This document shows positions 9,865-18,181 of a DNA stretch of 64,000 nucleotides, in pieces (position 1 is the first letter of the stretch; each line of letters starts with the position of its first letter). Made by a program: the position numbers and the translations under genes. Origin of the DNA: JAEUHZ01 sp964552795 (GTDB taxonomy: Bacteria > Planctomycetota > UBA1135 > GCA-002686595); assembly GCA_964552795.1 (NCBI GenBank), contig CAZKIO010000016.1, positions 10,506 through 74,505 of the forward strand, written 5' to 3'. The notes under the pieces were generated by a model, which did no database searches, had not been told where the DNA came from, and saw only the letters and a program-made list of their open reading frames with translations.

Positions 9865-11316
9865 TCAGCGGCGGCGCGGACGCTTCTCGGTCGGCGTGGC
9901 GACCAGATCGAGCGCGCCGCTCACGACGAGCCGCACGGCCTTCTCGGCTTCGCGCGCGCAGGCGGCGAGGTGCTCGTAGTCGAGCGTGTCGGCCTCGTCG
10001 CTGGGCCGGTGGTAGTCGCCGTGCAGGTCGTAGGTCGAGAACGTCTGGCCGATCACGCCGCGCAGCACGAAGGCGTAGTTGTCCGAGCGCTCGTAGAAGT
10101 GCTGCTCGGGTCGCGGATCCGGCACGACGCGGATCCCCTGCTTGCGCAGCGCGGCCCCCAGGTTCGACTGGTCGTCGCCGGTGAGCCACATCACGCCGGG
10201 GCCGCCGGCCTTCTGGTCAGGCCGGCCGAGCATCTCGAAGTTCAGGTTCGCGATCGTCCGCTCCAGCGGAACCACGGGGCGGTCCAGGTACTCCTTGGTT
10301 CCCAGGAGTCCGATCTCCTCGCCCGTGGCCAGCAGCACGATCACGCCGTGATCGGGGCGCTCGCCGCGCGCCAGCGCACCGGCCAGTTCGAGCACGACGG
10401 CGACGCCCGAGGCGTCGTCGTCGGCGCCGTTGTAGATCGTGTCCTCGCCCGGCGCGGACGGCGCGTGACCGTGGGCGATGTGGTCGTAGTGCGCGCTCAG
10501 GACGACGGCGCGCTCCGCCCCGTCGCGGGCGCGTCCGCGGATCCGTCCTACGACGTTGGAGCTGGTGACGCGCTCGGCGCGCGCTTCCCAGCGCGCGGTG
10601 ACGGCGCGCACCGCGCCGGTGCGCAACTCCTCGAGCGCGGCCCCGTGCACGCGCACCACGCGCTCGACCGCTCCGGGATCGGATTCGGCAGCGCGCTCCG
10701 CCTGCGGGCGCCGCAACGGGCCGTGGAGCGCGGCGGCCGAGCGCGGGGTGCCCGCCTTGCGTCCGCCGGGGACCAGGAGCGCGGCGAACCCCTCGCCCGC
10801 GCCCAGGCCGGCTTCCGCGAGCCAGCGCCTCCGATCGCGCGTCGGTGCGTCGACGAACAGGACGCGGGACGCGTCCGCGGTCTTGGGAAGGTCCTCGGCC
10901 TTGCGCACGACGGCGAGCGCGCGGTCCTCGAGCACGAGCGTGCTCCAGGGCGCGTCGAAATCGGCACCCCACGCGAGCTCCCTGCGCGCGCCGTCCGCGG
11001 TGGTCCAGGCGAGGACCGGGACCGCCGTCAGGCTCGTGCGCTCGAGGGGCACGGTCTGCAGGAACGTGCCGTCGTCGCCGGCGGGCTCGACGCCGGAGGC
11101 CTCGAGCACGCGCGCGAGGTAGCGCGCGGCGCGGTCGCACTCGGGCGTGCCCGTCACACGTCCGGCCAGCTCGTCGGACGCCAGCCAACGCACGTGCGCC
11201 TCGATCTCGCCGCGCGTGACCGCCGGCTCGAGCCTGGGCAGCGTGAACTCGGCAACCGCGCCGTCCGCGGGGACGGCGTGGGCGCCCAGGCAGAAGAGGA
11301 CCGAGGCGAGCAGCAT
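9865..11316 (-). CDS. Exported M28 family zinc metallopeptidase
   Basis: 483 residues. The signal peptide starts MLLASVLFCLGAHAVPADG, so the protein is periplasmic or surface-bound. A PA-like insert lies between about residues 110 and 260. The M28 di-zinc ligands are visible in order: SAHYDHI (His, Asp), NGADDDASG (Asp), ATGEEIGLLG (catalytic Glu followed by Glu), NFEMLGR, and HGDYHRPSDE (final His). M28 enzymes are aminopeptidases or glutamate carboxypeptidase-like; here probably peptide scavenging. The ATG at 11316 is supported by the signal peptide and by a -10-like TAGTCT seven bases upstream, arguing against an upstream in-frame GTG (11355). Confidence 0.92.
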   Translation of the reverse strand: MLLASVLFCLGAHAVPADGAVAEFTLPRLEPAVTRGEIEAHVRWLASDELAGRVTGTPECDRAARYLARVLEASGVEPAGDDGTFLQTVPLERTSLTAVPVLAWTTADGARRELAWGADFDAPWSTLVLEDRALAVVRKAEDLPKTADASRVLFVDAPTRDRRRWLAEAGLGAGEGFAALLVPGGRKAGTPRSAAALHGPLRRPQAERAAESDPGAVERVVRVHGAALEELRTGAVRAVTARWEARAERVTSSNVVGRIRGRARDGAERAVVLSAHYDHIAHGHAPSAPGEDTIYNGADDDASGVAVVLELAGALARGERPDHGVIVLLATGEEIGLLGTKEYLDRPVVPLERTIANLNFEMLGRPDQKAGGPGVMWLTGDDQSNLGAALRKQGIRVVPDPRPEQHFYERSDNYAFVLRGVIGQTFSTYDLHGDYHRPSDEADTLDYEHLAACAREAEKAVRLVVSGALDLVATPTEKRPRRR

Positions 11317-11323
11317 GGGCGCG

Positions 11324-11329
11324 AGACTA
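11324..11329 (-). promoter_or_regulatory. -10-like hexamer TAGTCT just before the M28 peptidase start
   Basis: On the minus strand TAGTCT lies seven bases before the ATG at 11316, with no Shine-Dalgarno sequence in between, consistent with a leaderless mRNA. No convincing -35 is seen. Confidence 0.35.
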
Positions 11330-11358
11330 ACCTCGCCCGCGCCGATCCGCCGCACGTG

Positions 11359-11610
11359 TCAGACGAGATCGCGCAACGCGCGGATCATCTGCTCGTTGGT
11401 CCGGGGATCCGCGACCTGGATCCGGACCGCGCCGTCCACCTGGCGCGGGACGCTCATCACGCCGGGGGCCAGACGCCGGTTGACGCGGCGCGCGAGGTCG
11501 GTGGGGTGCTCCACCCGCAGCAGGATCCACTGGCCCACGGAGGGCAGCGGGCGGACGCCCGGGATCATCGCCAAGCGGGATGTGAAACGGTCCTTTTCCT
11601 CGTCAGCCAT
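11359..11610 (-). CDS. Stand-alone C-terminal domain of a fold-type I aminotransferase
   Basis: 83 residues from the ATG at 11610 (GAGG five bases upstream). The sequence follows the end of histidinol-phosphate-type aminotransferases: LPSVGQWILLRV corresponds to the PS-x-NF-x-L-x-R strand, then LARRVNRRLAPGVMSVPRQ (the small-domain turn where the family has GI-x-VR), and GAVRIQVADPRTNEQMIRAL (the LRI-x-VG-x-x-E-N end). The large PLP-binding domain with its lysine is absent from this frame and from the 278 bases upstream. It is either a relic of a deleted gene or a small protein reusing the domain; the intact frame and ribosome site make me lean to a real gene. It cannot be an aminotransferase on its own. 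Confidence 0.6.
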   Translation of the reverse strand: MADEEKDRFTSRLAMIPGVRPLPSVGQWILLRVEHPTDLARRVNRRLAPGVMSVPRQVDGAVRIQVADPRTNEQMIRALRDLV

Positions 11611-11729
11611 GGCCTCGCCTGCCCCGCGGTCGCCCACGGGTCGCTCGGTGGTGGCCGAGGGTCACCGGCCTGGCCGCCCGCCCCCCCGGCGGGCCAACCC
11701 GGACGCCAAGCCGGCGCGGGGTGGCTGCG

Positions 11730-11880
11730 TGCGCATCCAGGTTTTGGACACTCACTTGGAGGGCACCAAACCACCCGCCCCCTCGGTTCGGGGGCACGCT
11801 ATCTGGTGGTTGGAGGCCCTACAAGCGCAACCCGCACGGTATCCACGCCTTCTCCAGGTCTTCCCAATAGCGGGAAATCG
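11730..11880 (-). ncRNA. Candidate structured RNA in the gap after the enzyme I-like gene
   Basis: The 305-bp space between the two minus-strand coding regions contains a long imperfect inverted repeat. The arms at 11755-11775 and 11805-11825 pair with small bulges and enclose a perfect 6-bp hairpin (11777-11782 with 11790-11795, loop of 7). Outer segments around 11734 and 11836 can extend the helix. A separate hairpin, TTCCC/GGGAA, lies at 11862-11877. The layout of a long interrupted hairpin recalls 6S RNA or a structured leader, but I find no diagnostic motif for 6S, SRP, tmRNA or a riboswitch. Strand is uncertain; minus is assumed because both neighbours run that way. It may simply be a large terminator. 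Confidence 0.3.
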
Positions 11881-11915
11881 GCCGCCGGCGCGCGCTTCGC
11901 CCGCGAGAGCGGTCC

Positions 11916-13856
11916 TCAGCCGCTCGCCAAGCCGTCGCGGTAGCCCTCGACGAGCGTGAGCGTCTCGGCCGGACAGGCCGCGCGCGACGCCAGGGCCGCG
12001 GTGCGGCGCGCCTGCCGCACGTCGATGCGCGCGAGGCTGGAACGCAGCGACTTCAGGGCCGCGGCCGGCACGCAGAAGCTGCGGACGCCCGCGCCCAGGA
12101 GAAGCGGCAGGTTGAGCGGCTCCACCGCCGTCACGCCGAACACCGACAGCGGACGCGCGGCCTGTTCGCACGCTTCGACGACCGTGATGAGCGCGCGCAG
12201 CACGTAGGGATGCAGCGACTCGAACGCGTGGCGCAACTCGTGGTTCTCGCGGTCGGCCGCGAGCAGGTACTGCTGCAGCGCATCCAGGCTCAGCGCGAGG
12301 AAGTCCGCCTCGCGCGCCAGATCGCGCACGCCCAGGAGAGCCGCCGGCGTCTCGAGCACGGCGCCCAGTTCCACTTGTTCCTGGAAGGCGATGCCCGCGC
12401 GGCGCAACGAGTAGCGCTCGTCGAACAGGATCTCCTTGATGCGCCGCAGATCGCCGCAATCGACGACGAGCGGCACGGCGATGCGCACGCGTTGCTCGCT
12501 GTCGGGCGGCACGGCGCGCAACAGCGCCTGCAGTTGACGGCGCAGCACGGGCTCGTGCGCCAGCAGGCAGCGCACGCCCGCGCGCCCCAGCGCCGGGTTC
12601 ATCTCGCGCGCCGTGTGCAGGTAGCCGACCTCGAGGCTGGAATCGACGTGCAGCAGGCGGAAGGTCACGCTGCCGCCGCGCGCGTGCTCGACGACCGAGG
12701 CATAGTGCGCCGTCAGCGTCTCGAGCGAGGGCTGCTCGCGTTCGAGCAGGTAGAGGAGTTCCGTGCGGTACAGGCCGACCGTCGCGAGGCCCAGCCCCGC
12801 CGCCTGATCGATCTCGGGCAGGTTGCCGCCCGAAGCGGTGATCTCGATCGTGGTCCCGTCCTGCGTGCGTGCGGCGCGCCGCGCCCAGGCCGGCACGCCC
12901 TGCTCGGCGCTCTGCTGCGCCTCGGCTTCGCGGCGCTCGCGGCCGTACTGCGCGCGCACGAGTTCGTCGGGGTTGAGCCGCACGATGCCCTCGGTCGCGT
13001 CGACGATGGCGAAGTCGCCCTCGCGCACCGCGTCGAGCAGGCCGGTGACGCCGATCAGCGTGGGGATGCGCATCGAGCGCGCCAGGATGGCCGCGTGGCT
13101 GGTCAGGCCGCCCTCCTCGGTCACGATGCCCAGCACGTGCTCGTTCGCCAGGTTGAACATGTCGACGATCGACAGCTCGCGCGCGGCCAGCACGTACTCG
13201 CCGCCCGGTTCCGGCGCGGACTTCTGCGCCGCGCTCTCGCGCTCCAGGTTGCGCAGCACGCGGATCCCCACGTCGCGCAGATCGACCGCGCGTTCGCGCA
13301 GCGTCTCGCTCTGCACCAGGCGGAAGATGCGATCGAAGTCGGCGACGACCTTGCCGATCGCCGCCTCCAGGGCCATCTGCTCGTTGAGGATCAGGTTCTC
13401 GACGTCCGCCAGGAACACCGAGTCCTTCAGATAGGCCAGGTGCGTGTCGAGGATTCGCACCTGGTCCGCGGGCACGCGGCCGTGCAGCCGCTCCTTCAAC
13501 GCGTCGAGCTGGCGGCGCGAATCGGACAGCGCCTTGTGGAAGCGGTTGAGCTCGCGCTCCACCTGCTCGAGCGGCACGCGCTGCGGCGGCGCGCGCAGCG
13601 CGTCGTGGTCCTTGCGGTGGACGGGCCCGAGCGCCAGCCCGGGCGCCACCGGCGTGCCGCGCAGGGTCACGCCGCCGGGAGCCTTGTCCGCTCCATCGCC
13701 GGGCTTCTCCGCGGGTCGCGCCGCGGACGGCTCGGCCGGCTTCTCGTCGTTCGTCTTCCCGGCCGCCGGTTGCCCCGCGGCCGCCCGCTGGGCGTCGGGT
13801 TGATCTCCCACGGCCTTGTCGGCCGCGCCTTCCGGCGCCGCGGGTCCGTCGGTCAT
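11916..13856 (-). CDS. PTS enzyme I-like protein with degenerate PEP-binding site
   Basis: 646 residues. Residues 1-65 are an Ala/Pro-rich extension absent from normal enzyme I. The helical HPr-binding region and the swivelling phosphohistidine domain follow, with the intact motif EEGGLTSHAAILAR and the active His at 254. The PEP-binding barrel is recognisable: LYRTELLYL (Arg364), MNPALGRAGVR, LETPAALLG (Glu502). Key positions are lost: the GGDK motif reads VDSSLE; the NDL motif reads LDAL at 523-527, losing the metal-binding Asp; and the CGE active cysteine is Phe573, followed by Val. In enzyme I these residues are needed to take phosphate from PEP. HPr and enzyme II genes are absent nearby. 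It probably cannot autophosphorylate normally and may have a regulatory role. The start at 13856 follows a -10-like TAGGAT. Confidence 0.85.
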   Translation of the reverse strand: MTDGPAAPEGAADKAVGDQPDAQRAAAGQPAAGKTNDEKPAEPSAARPAEKPGDGADKAPGGVTLRGTPVAPGLALGPVHRKDHDALRAPPQRVPLEQVERELNRFHKALSDSRRQLDALKERLHGRVPADQVRILDTHLAYLKDSVFLADVENLILNEQMALEAAIGKVVADFDRIFRLVQSETLRERAVDLRDVGIRVLRNLERESAAQKSAPEPGGEYVLAARELSIVDMFNLANEHVLGIVTEEGGLTSHAAILARSMRIPTLIGVTGLLDAVREGDFAIVDATEGIVRLNPDELVRAQYGRERREAEAQQSAEQGVPAWARRAARTQDGTTIEITASGGNLPEIDQAAGLGLATVGLYRTELLYLLEREQPSLETLTAHYASVVEHARGGSVTFRLLHVDSSLEVGYLHTAREMNPALGRAGVRCLLAHEPVLRRQLQALLRAVPPDSEQRVRIAVPLVVDCGDLRRIKEILFDERYSLRRAGIAFQEQVELGAVLETPAALLGVRDLAREADFLALSLDALQQYLLAADRENHELRHAFESLHPYVLRALITVVEACEQAARPLSVFGVTAVEPLNLPLLLGAGVRSFCVPAAALKSLRSSLARIDVRQARRTAALASRAACPAETLTLVEGYRDGLASG

Positions 13857-13866
13857 GGCGGCGGTT

Positions 13867-13872
13867 ATCCTA
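13867..13872 (-). promoter_or_regulatory. -10-like hexamer TAGGAT before the enzyme I-like gene
   Basis: On the minus strand TAGGAT lies ten bases before the ATG at 13856. No Shine-Dalgarno sequence and no clear -35. It fits the leaderless pattern seen elsewhere but is weaker. Confidence 0.3.
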
Positions 13873-13923
13873 CGGGCCCCGATGCGCCCGTGAAACCGGG
13901 CGCGCCTCGAACACCCACGCGCC

Positions 13924-14964
13924 ATGAACCAACCGCTGTCCATCCTCCTCGCCGCTCTCCTGTGCGCCGCTCCCATCGGTGCCGCGCGCCAAGGGGCGGC
14001 GACGGCCGTCGCCCCCGAACGCGCCGCCGGCCGCGCGGTCCCCTGCGAGCTGGCGCGCGTCGTGGACGGCGACACCATCCACGTCCGCCTGGACGGCAAG
14101 GTGGAGAAGCTGCGGCTGCTCTCGGTGGACACCGAGGAGAAGCTGGGGGTCGGCACCGGCAGCGCGACCAAGCCCGGCACGGTCTTCGGCGAGGAGTGCG
14201 CGTTGTGGGCCCAGCGCTTCTTCGCGGATCTCTCGACGGAAGGCGCGCCCGCCCGCCTGGGCCTCGTCTTTCCCGGCGGCGTGCGGCAGCGCGACGTGTA
14301 CGGACGCCTCCTGTGCCAGGTGATCCTGCCCGACGGCACCGACTACAACCTGATGCTGGTGCGCGAGGGCAAGAGCCCCTACTTCACGAAGTACGGCTAC
14401 AGCGAGATCTGCCACGCCGAGTTCGTCGCTGCGCAGGCCGAAGCCCGCGCGAAGCAGCGCGGGATCTGGAACCCGGCGACCAACGCGCCCGCGACCGCCG
14501 GCACGCCCAGCGCCAAGCGCCCCTACGACGAGCTGCTGGCGTGGTGGGACGCGCGCGCCGAGGCCGTGGCCGCGTTCCACGCGCGCCGCAAGGAGGCGCC
14601 CGGTTCGGTGGTCGACGCCGAGTCCGCCGAAGCGCTCGAGGAGGCGGCCAAGCGCGGCGTCGAGGTCCTGGTCTTCGGCGAGGTCGCGCGCGTGATCGAG
14701 GAGGAGGACGGCGGGCAGACCGTCTACCTGCGCGCCACCCAGCGGGAGCGCGCGCTGCGCGTGCGCGTGCCCAAGGATCGCGTCGCGGCGCTCGCCCCCG
14801 CACGCCTGGCCGAGATGGGCGAGGAATTCCGGCAGAACTACGCCTGGTACCGCGGCCGCGTCGGGCGCGAGGGACAGGGCTTCAGCTCGATCTGCAAGGA
14901 CCCGGCGGCCTGGGAACGCGCCGGACCGGAGCCGGAGAAGGCGCCGGTCGGCAAGCAGGATTGA
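13924..14964 (+). CDS. Exported thermonuclease (SNase)-like protein with C-terminal extension
   Basis: 346 residues, with a signal peptide of about 20 residues (MNQPLSILLAALLCAAPIGA). Residues 38-185 are a staphylococcal-nuclease-like OB fold. The catalytic set is conserved: Asp in VVDGDTIHV, then Arg-x-x-x-x-Asp-x-x-Glu in RLLSVDTEE, and the second Arg in DVYGRLL. Staphylococcal nuclease itself is a Ca2+-dependent phosphodiesterase. The conserved residues suggest an active periplasmic or extracellular nuclease, possibly for phosphate or nucleotide scavenging. The remaining 160 residues are a charged extension without a recognised domain, roughly doubling the usual length. It is divergent from the enzyme I-like gene (67-bp gap) and converges on the FG-GAP gene. 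Confidence 0.88.
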   Translation: MNQPLSILLAALLCAAPIGAARQGAATAVAPERAAGRAVPCELARVVDGDTIHVRLDGKVEKLRLLSVDTEEKLGVGTGSATKPGTVFGEECALWAQRFFADLSTEGAPARLGLVFPGGVRQRDVYGRLLCQVILPDGTDYNLMLVREGKSPYFTKYGYSEICHAEFVAAQAEARAKQRGIWNPATNAPATAGTPSAKRPYDELLAWWDARAEAVAAFHARRKEAPGSVVDAESAEALEEAAKRGVEVLVFGEVARVIEEEDGGQTVYLRATQRERALRVRVPKDRVAALAPARLAEMGEEFRQNYAWYRGRVGREGQGFSSICKDPAAWERAGPEPEKAPVGKQD

Positions 14965-14985
14965 GCGCGGCGCGGACGCGCGCGC

Positions 14986-16662
14986 TCAGTTGCAGAACGT
15001 GGCGCTCAACGCGTTCGAGAGGTTGAAGCCCGCGCCGCCGCCGGCGGGGTTGCGGTACCAGAACTGGAACTTCCAGGTCGAGCCCGCGAGGATCGCGCCG
15101 CCCGGCGGCAGTGCCCCGTAGTTGATCGCGCGCGTGGCGATGCCGCCCGCGCTGGCCGATTGCACCCCCAGGCGGAACGCGGTCCCGCCGACGCAGCGGA
15201 AGCCGTTGCCGAACGGGTTCTGGATCTCCGTCTGTCCGTAGTAGAAGAGGCCCAGCGTGTTCGGCGGCAGGCCCATGCACGACAGGCTGAAGTCGTTCGC
15301 CGCGATGCCCGTCGTGCCGCTGCTCGAGATCAGCGCCGGACCGCCGGTCGAGTTGTTCGCCACGGCGCAGTAGGTGTACGGCAGCGGGCAGCCCGGCACC
15401 GGGACCGTCCAGATCTCGGCGCGGCCCTGCGCCGAGAACGCGGCCGCGTGGTTGGGCGCGCCGATGATGACCTCGGGCTGGCCGACGCCGTCCACGTCGC
15501 CCAGGCCGTCGACCGAGGCTCCGAAGCGGTCGCCGTCCGCGATGCCCAGGAACGTGTGGAGCAGCGTGCCGCTGCCGCCATCGAAGAGGCGCGCGTAGCC
15601 CTTGAGCCCGCTCGTCTGCTGGTCGGCCCCCACCAGGATCTCGGGACGCCCGTCGCCGTTCACGTCGCGCGCGTCGGCCGTCGCGATGCCGAAGCGGTCC
15701 CCGATGGTGCTGCCGGTCAGCGTGCGCACCAGCGCCCCGTTCACGCCGCTGTAGACGCGGACGTAGCCGGTGCCGAGGTTGAAGATGTTGGCGTCCTGCG
15801 TCGCGCCCACCAGGAAGTCGGGCACGCCGTCGCCCGTCACGTCGCCGATCCCGGCCACGGAAGCGCCGAACAGATCGTCGGCCGAGGGGGCCAGCAAGGG
15901 GTACAGAACGGCGCCGGTGCTGCCCGAGTAGACACGCACTCCGGCCGTCAGGGAGCTGATCACGAAGTCCGCGCGCCCGTCGCCGTTGACGTCGCCGATG
16001 CCGTCCGCCGAGAGGCCCAGGCGCTCGTTGTTGGTCGCGCCTTGCAGCGTGTGCAGCACCGAACCGTTGAGGCCCGAGTAGATGCGCACGATGCCACGCT
16101 GCGTCCCGCCCGCCGCCGCTTCGCGGCTGCCTGCCAGGATGTCGGGGCGGCCGTCCATGTTCACGTCGCCCACGCCGACCACGATCATGCCCAGCTTCTC
16201 GCCGTTCACCGCGCCGTCGAAGGTGAAGATCGGCGCGCCGTTGGCGCCGGAGTACACGTAGACGCGACCGCGGTTGCTGCCCAGTCCCGAGAACTGCGGC
16301 GCACCGATGGCGATGTCCGCGGCGCCGTCCAGGTTGATGTCGCCGATGCCGTCGACGGAGGTGCCGAACTGGTCCTGGATGCTCACGCCGTCGAAGGTGC
16401 GCAGCGTGGCTCCGTTCGCGCCGCTGTACAGGCGCGCGAAGCCCTCGCCGGCGCCGAAGACCGCGCCGTCCTCGGGCGCACCGGCCAGGAAGTCCGGGCG
16501 TCCGTCGGCGTTCGTGTCGCCGATCGAACGGACCCAGATGCCCAGGCGGTCGTTGACCTTGTCGCCGTTGCGCGGGTAGAGCAGCGACTGGGCGGATGCG
16601 GTGGCGGAGAGCAGCGCGAACGAGAACGCGGCTGCGGCGAGCGGTCGGAAGCTGACGGTCAT
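14986..16662 (-). CDS. Exported FG-GAP repeat (integrin-alpha-like beta-propeller) protein
   Basis: 558 residues. A signal peptide (MTVSFRPLAAAAFSFALLSATASAQ) is followed by seven FG-GAP repeats of about 60 residues, each with a GIGDVNGDGRPD-type Ca2+-binding loop and an AxxGAP-like strand. Seven repeats are the number expected for one complete integrin-alpha-type beta-propeller. From about residue 420 a different domain begins (PLPYTYCAVANNSTGG) and ends with four-residue SATFCN at the very C-terminus; it contains several Cys and looks like a small beta-sandwich. Repeat proteins of this kind are abundant in planctomycetes and are thought to be surface or adhesion proteins. The start is fixed by the signal peptide. 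It stands alone on the minus strand, converging on the nuclease gene. Confidence 0.9.
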   Translation of the reverse strand: MTVSFRPLAAAAFSFALLSATASAQSLLYPRNGDKVNDRLGIWVRSIGDTNADGRPDFLAGAPEDGAVFGAGEGFARLYSGANGATLRTFDGVSIQDQFGTSVDGIGDINLDGAADIAIGAPQFSGLGSNRGRVYVYSGANGAPIFTFDGAVNGEKLGMIVVGVGDVNMDGRPDILAGSREAAAGGTQRGIVRIYSGLNGSVLHTLQGATNNERLGLSADGIGDVNGDGRADFVISSLTAGVRVYSGSTGAVLYPLLAPSADDLFGASVAGIGDVTGDGVPDFLVGATQDANIFNLGTGYVRVYSGVNGALVRTLTGSTIGDRFGIATADARDVNGDGRPEILVGADQQTSGLKGYARLFDGGSGTLLHTFLGIADGDRFGASVDGLGDVDGVGQPEVIIGAPNHAAAFSAQGRAEIWTVPVPGCPLPYTYCAVANNSTGGPALISSSGTTGIAANDFSLSCMGLPPNTLGLFYYGQTEIQNPFGNGFRCVGGTAFRLGVQSASAGGIATRAINYGALPPGGAILAGSTWKFQFWYRNPAGGGAGFNLSNALSATFCN

Positions 16663-16856
16663 GGTGAGGCTCGGTGTCGGGCCCCCCGGAAAAGGATTCG
16701 CGGTCGCGGGTGCGCGGACGGGCCGGTGCGGGGCAGCTCTCCGCGCGCCCCATGGACCATCCTGGATCCGGAGCGCGGTGTGGGTTGCGGGAGCCCGCGG
16801 GCGACGCAGCCCCGGCTCCGGATGCAGTCTACCCCGCTCTTTCGAAGGGCAGCAAA

Positions 16857-17375
16857 TCAGCGCGGCCCGGCGGGCCCGCGGGCCTGCGCCACGAGGTGGC
16901 CGGCCTCGGGGAGGACGAGTTCGCGCATCGCCAGGCCCAGCGCCTTGGGTGAGCCCGGCAGGCACACGACCACCTTGCCCCCGGCCACGCCGGCGCAGGC
17001 GCGCGAGAGGATCGCCGCCGAACCGATCTCGCGGTGGCTCAGCATGCGGAAGATCTCTCCGAAACCCGGGATCTGCGCGTCGAACAGGCGCTCGAGCGTC
17101 GGCACGGTCACGTCGCGCGGCGCGATGCCCGTGCCGCCCGTCGTCAGCACGAGATCGACGTCGTCGCGCGCGAGCGCGTCGCGGACGGCGGCCTCGATGT
17201 CCGCGGGCTCGTCCTTGCGGATCGCGCGGTGCGTCACCACGTGGCCCGCGTTCTCGACCGCTTCCACCAGGAACGGGCCACCGCGGTCCGTCGCCGCGTC
17301 GCGCGTGTCGCTGATCGTGATCACAGCGAAGCGCAATGCGCGGGGCGCCGCCGCGCGGTGCTGCTCGAGGCTCAC
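16857..17375 (-). CDS. moaB: Molybdopterin adenylyltransferase-like protein MoaB
   Basis: 172 residues, the usual MoaB/Mog length. The N-terminal strand RFAVITISDTRD and the central LTTGGTGIAPRDVT motif (the MPT-binding GG loop with the following Asp) are diagnostic, as is PGFGEIFRMLS. The C-terminal CLPGSPKALGLAM is the second conserved loop. MoaB/MogA-type enzymes adenylylate molybdopterin before molybdenum insertion; some bacterial MoaB proteins have lost this activity. Its GTG start overlaps the stop of the BtpA-family gene by 4 bases (GTGA, 17372-17375), so the two are translationally coupled. No other molybdenum cofactor genes are in the window. Confidence 0.9.
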   Translation of the reverse strand: MSLEQHRAAAPRALRFAVITISDTRDAATDRGGPFLVEAVENAGHVVTHRAIRKDEPADIEAAVRDALARDDVDLVLTTGGTGIAPRDVTVPTLERLFDAQIPGFGEIFRMLSHREIGSAAILSRACAGVAGGKVVVCLPGSPKALGLAMRELVLPEAGHLVAQARGPAGPR

Positions 17376-18172
17376 CGCCCGGCCTCGTCGAACGCGCCGC
17401 GCATGCGGCGCACGCGCTCGGGATCGACCTGGTTCCCGACGTGGCCGTCGCGCTTGAGCGCCGTCCCCACGATCGCGCCGCTGGCGTGCGCCAGCAGCGC
17501 GGCGGCGTTGTCGAGATCCAGGCCCGACCCGATCAGCACCGGCGCGGCGCCGGCGGCCTCGCGCGCCTCGCGCACCTGGGCGGCGTCCGGCGGCCGCCCG
17601 GTCGCCGGCCCGGAGACGATCACGCCGTCGGCCAGCGCGCGGCCGACCAGCTCGTGCACGGCCTGGGCCAGCGACTCGCGCGACAGCGGCGTGGCGTGCT
17701 TCACGTGCGCGTCGGCCAGGATCGCGACCTCTGGGGCGAGGCGCAGGCGCTCGCGCAAGGTCTCGTGCGCGCGGCCCTCCAGGATCCCCTGGTCGGTCAC
17801 CGCGGCGCCGGCGTGCACGTTGACGCGCACGAACGCGGCGCCCGTGGCGGCGGCGATGCCCAGCGCGGCGCGCGCGTCGTTGCGCAGGACGTTGACGCCG
17901 ACCGGGCGCGCGCCCGCGGCGGAGCGCACCGCGCGCACCGCGAGCGCCAGCGTGGCCACGGTCTCGGGCGGCACCGCCTGCGGATGGAACGGCGCGTCGC
18001 CGAAGTTCTCCACGATCAGCGCGTCGCAGCCGTGCGCCGACAGCGCCTGCGCGTCCTCGACGGCGCGCGCGAGCACCGCGTTGACGCTGCCGGTGAAGCG
18101 CGGGGAACCGGGGGTCGGCAGGAGGTGGACGACGCCGATCAGGTAGGGCCGGGGGAAGGTCAGCCGCTGCAT
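17372..18172 (-). CDS. BtpA/SgcQ family protein
   Basis: 266 residues of TIM-barrel character. Family motifs are present: VVHLLPTPGSP at the N-terminus, then DALIVENFGDAPF, VNVLRNDARAALGIA, FVRVNVHAG, LADAHVKHA, DGVIVSGPATGRPP, VLIGSGLDLDNAA and IVGTALKRDG near the C-terminus. BtpA is needed for photosystem I stability in cyanobacteria, but most family members, in non-photosynthetic organisms, have unknown function; phosphoribosyl or sugar-phosphate chemistry has been proposed on fold grounds. A sigma70-like promoter with TAGAAT lies nine bases upstream of the ATG. It is followed immediately by moaB with a 4-base overlap. Confidence 0.9.
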   Translation of the reverse strand: MQRLTFPRPYLIGVVHLLPTPGSPRFTGSVNAVLARAVEDAQALSAHGCDALIVENFGDAPFHPQAVPPETVATLALAVRAVRSAAGARPVGVNVLRNDARAALGIAAATGAAFVRVNVHAGAAVTDQGILEGRAHETLRERLRLAPEVAILADAHVKHATPLSRESLAQAVHELVGRALADGVIVSGPATGRPPDAAQVREAREAAGAAPVLIGSGLDLDNAAALLAHASGAIVGTALKRDGHVGNQVDPERVRRMRGAFDEAGR

Positions 18173-18181
18173 TCGGGCGCG

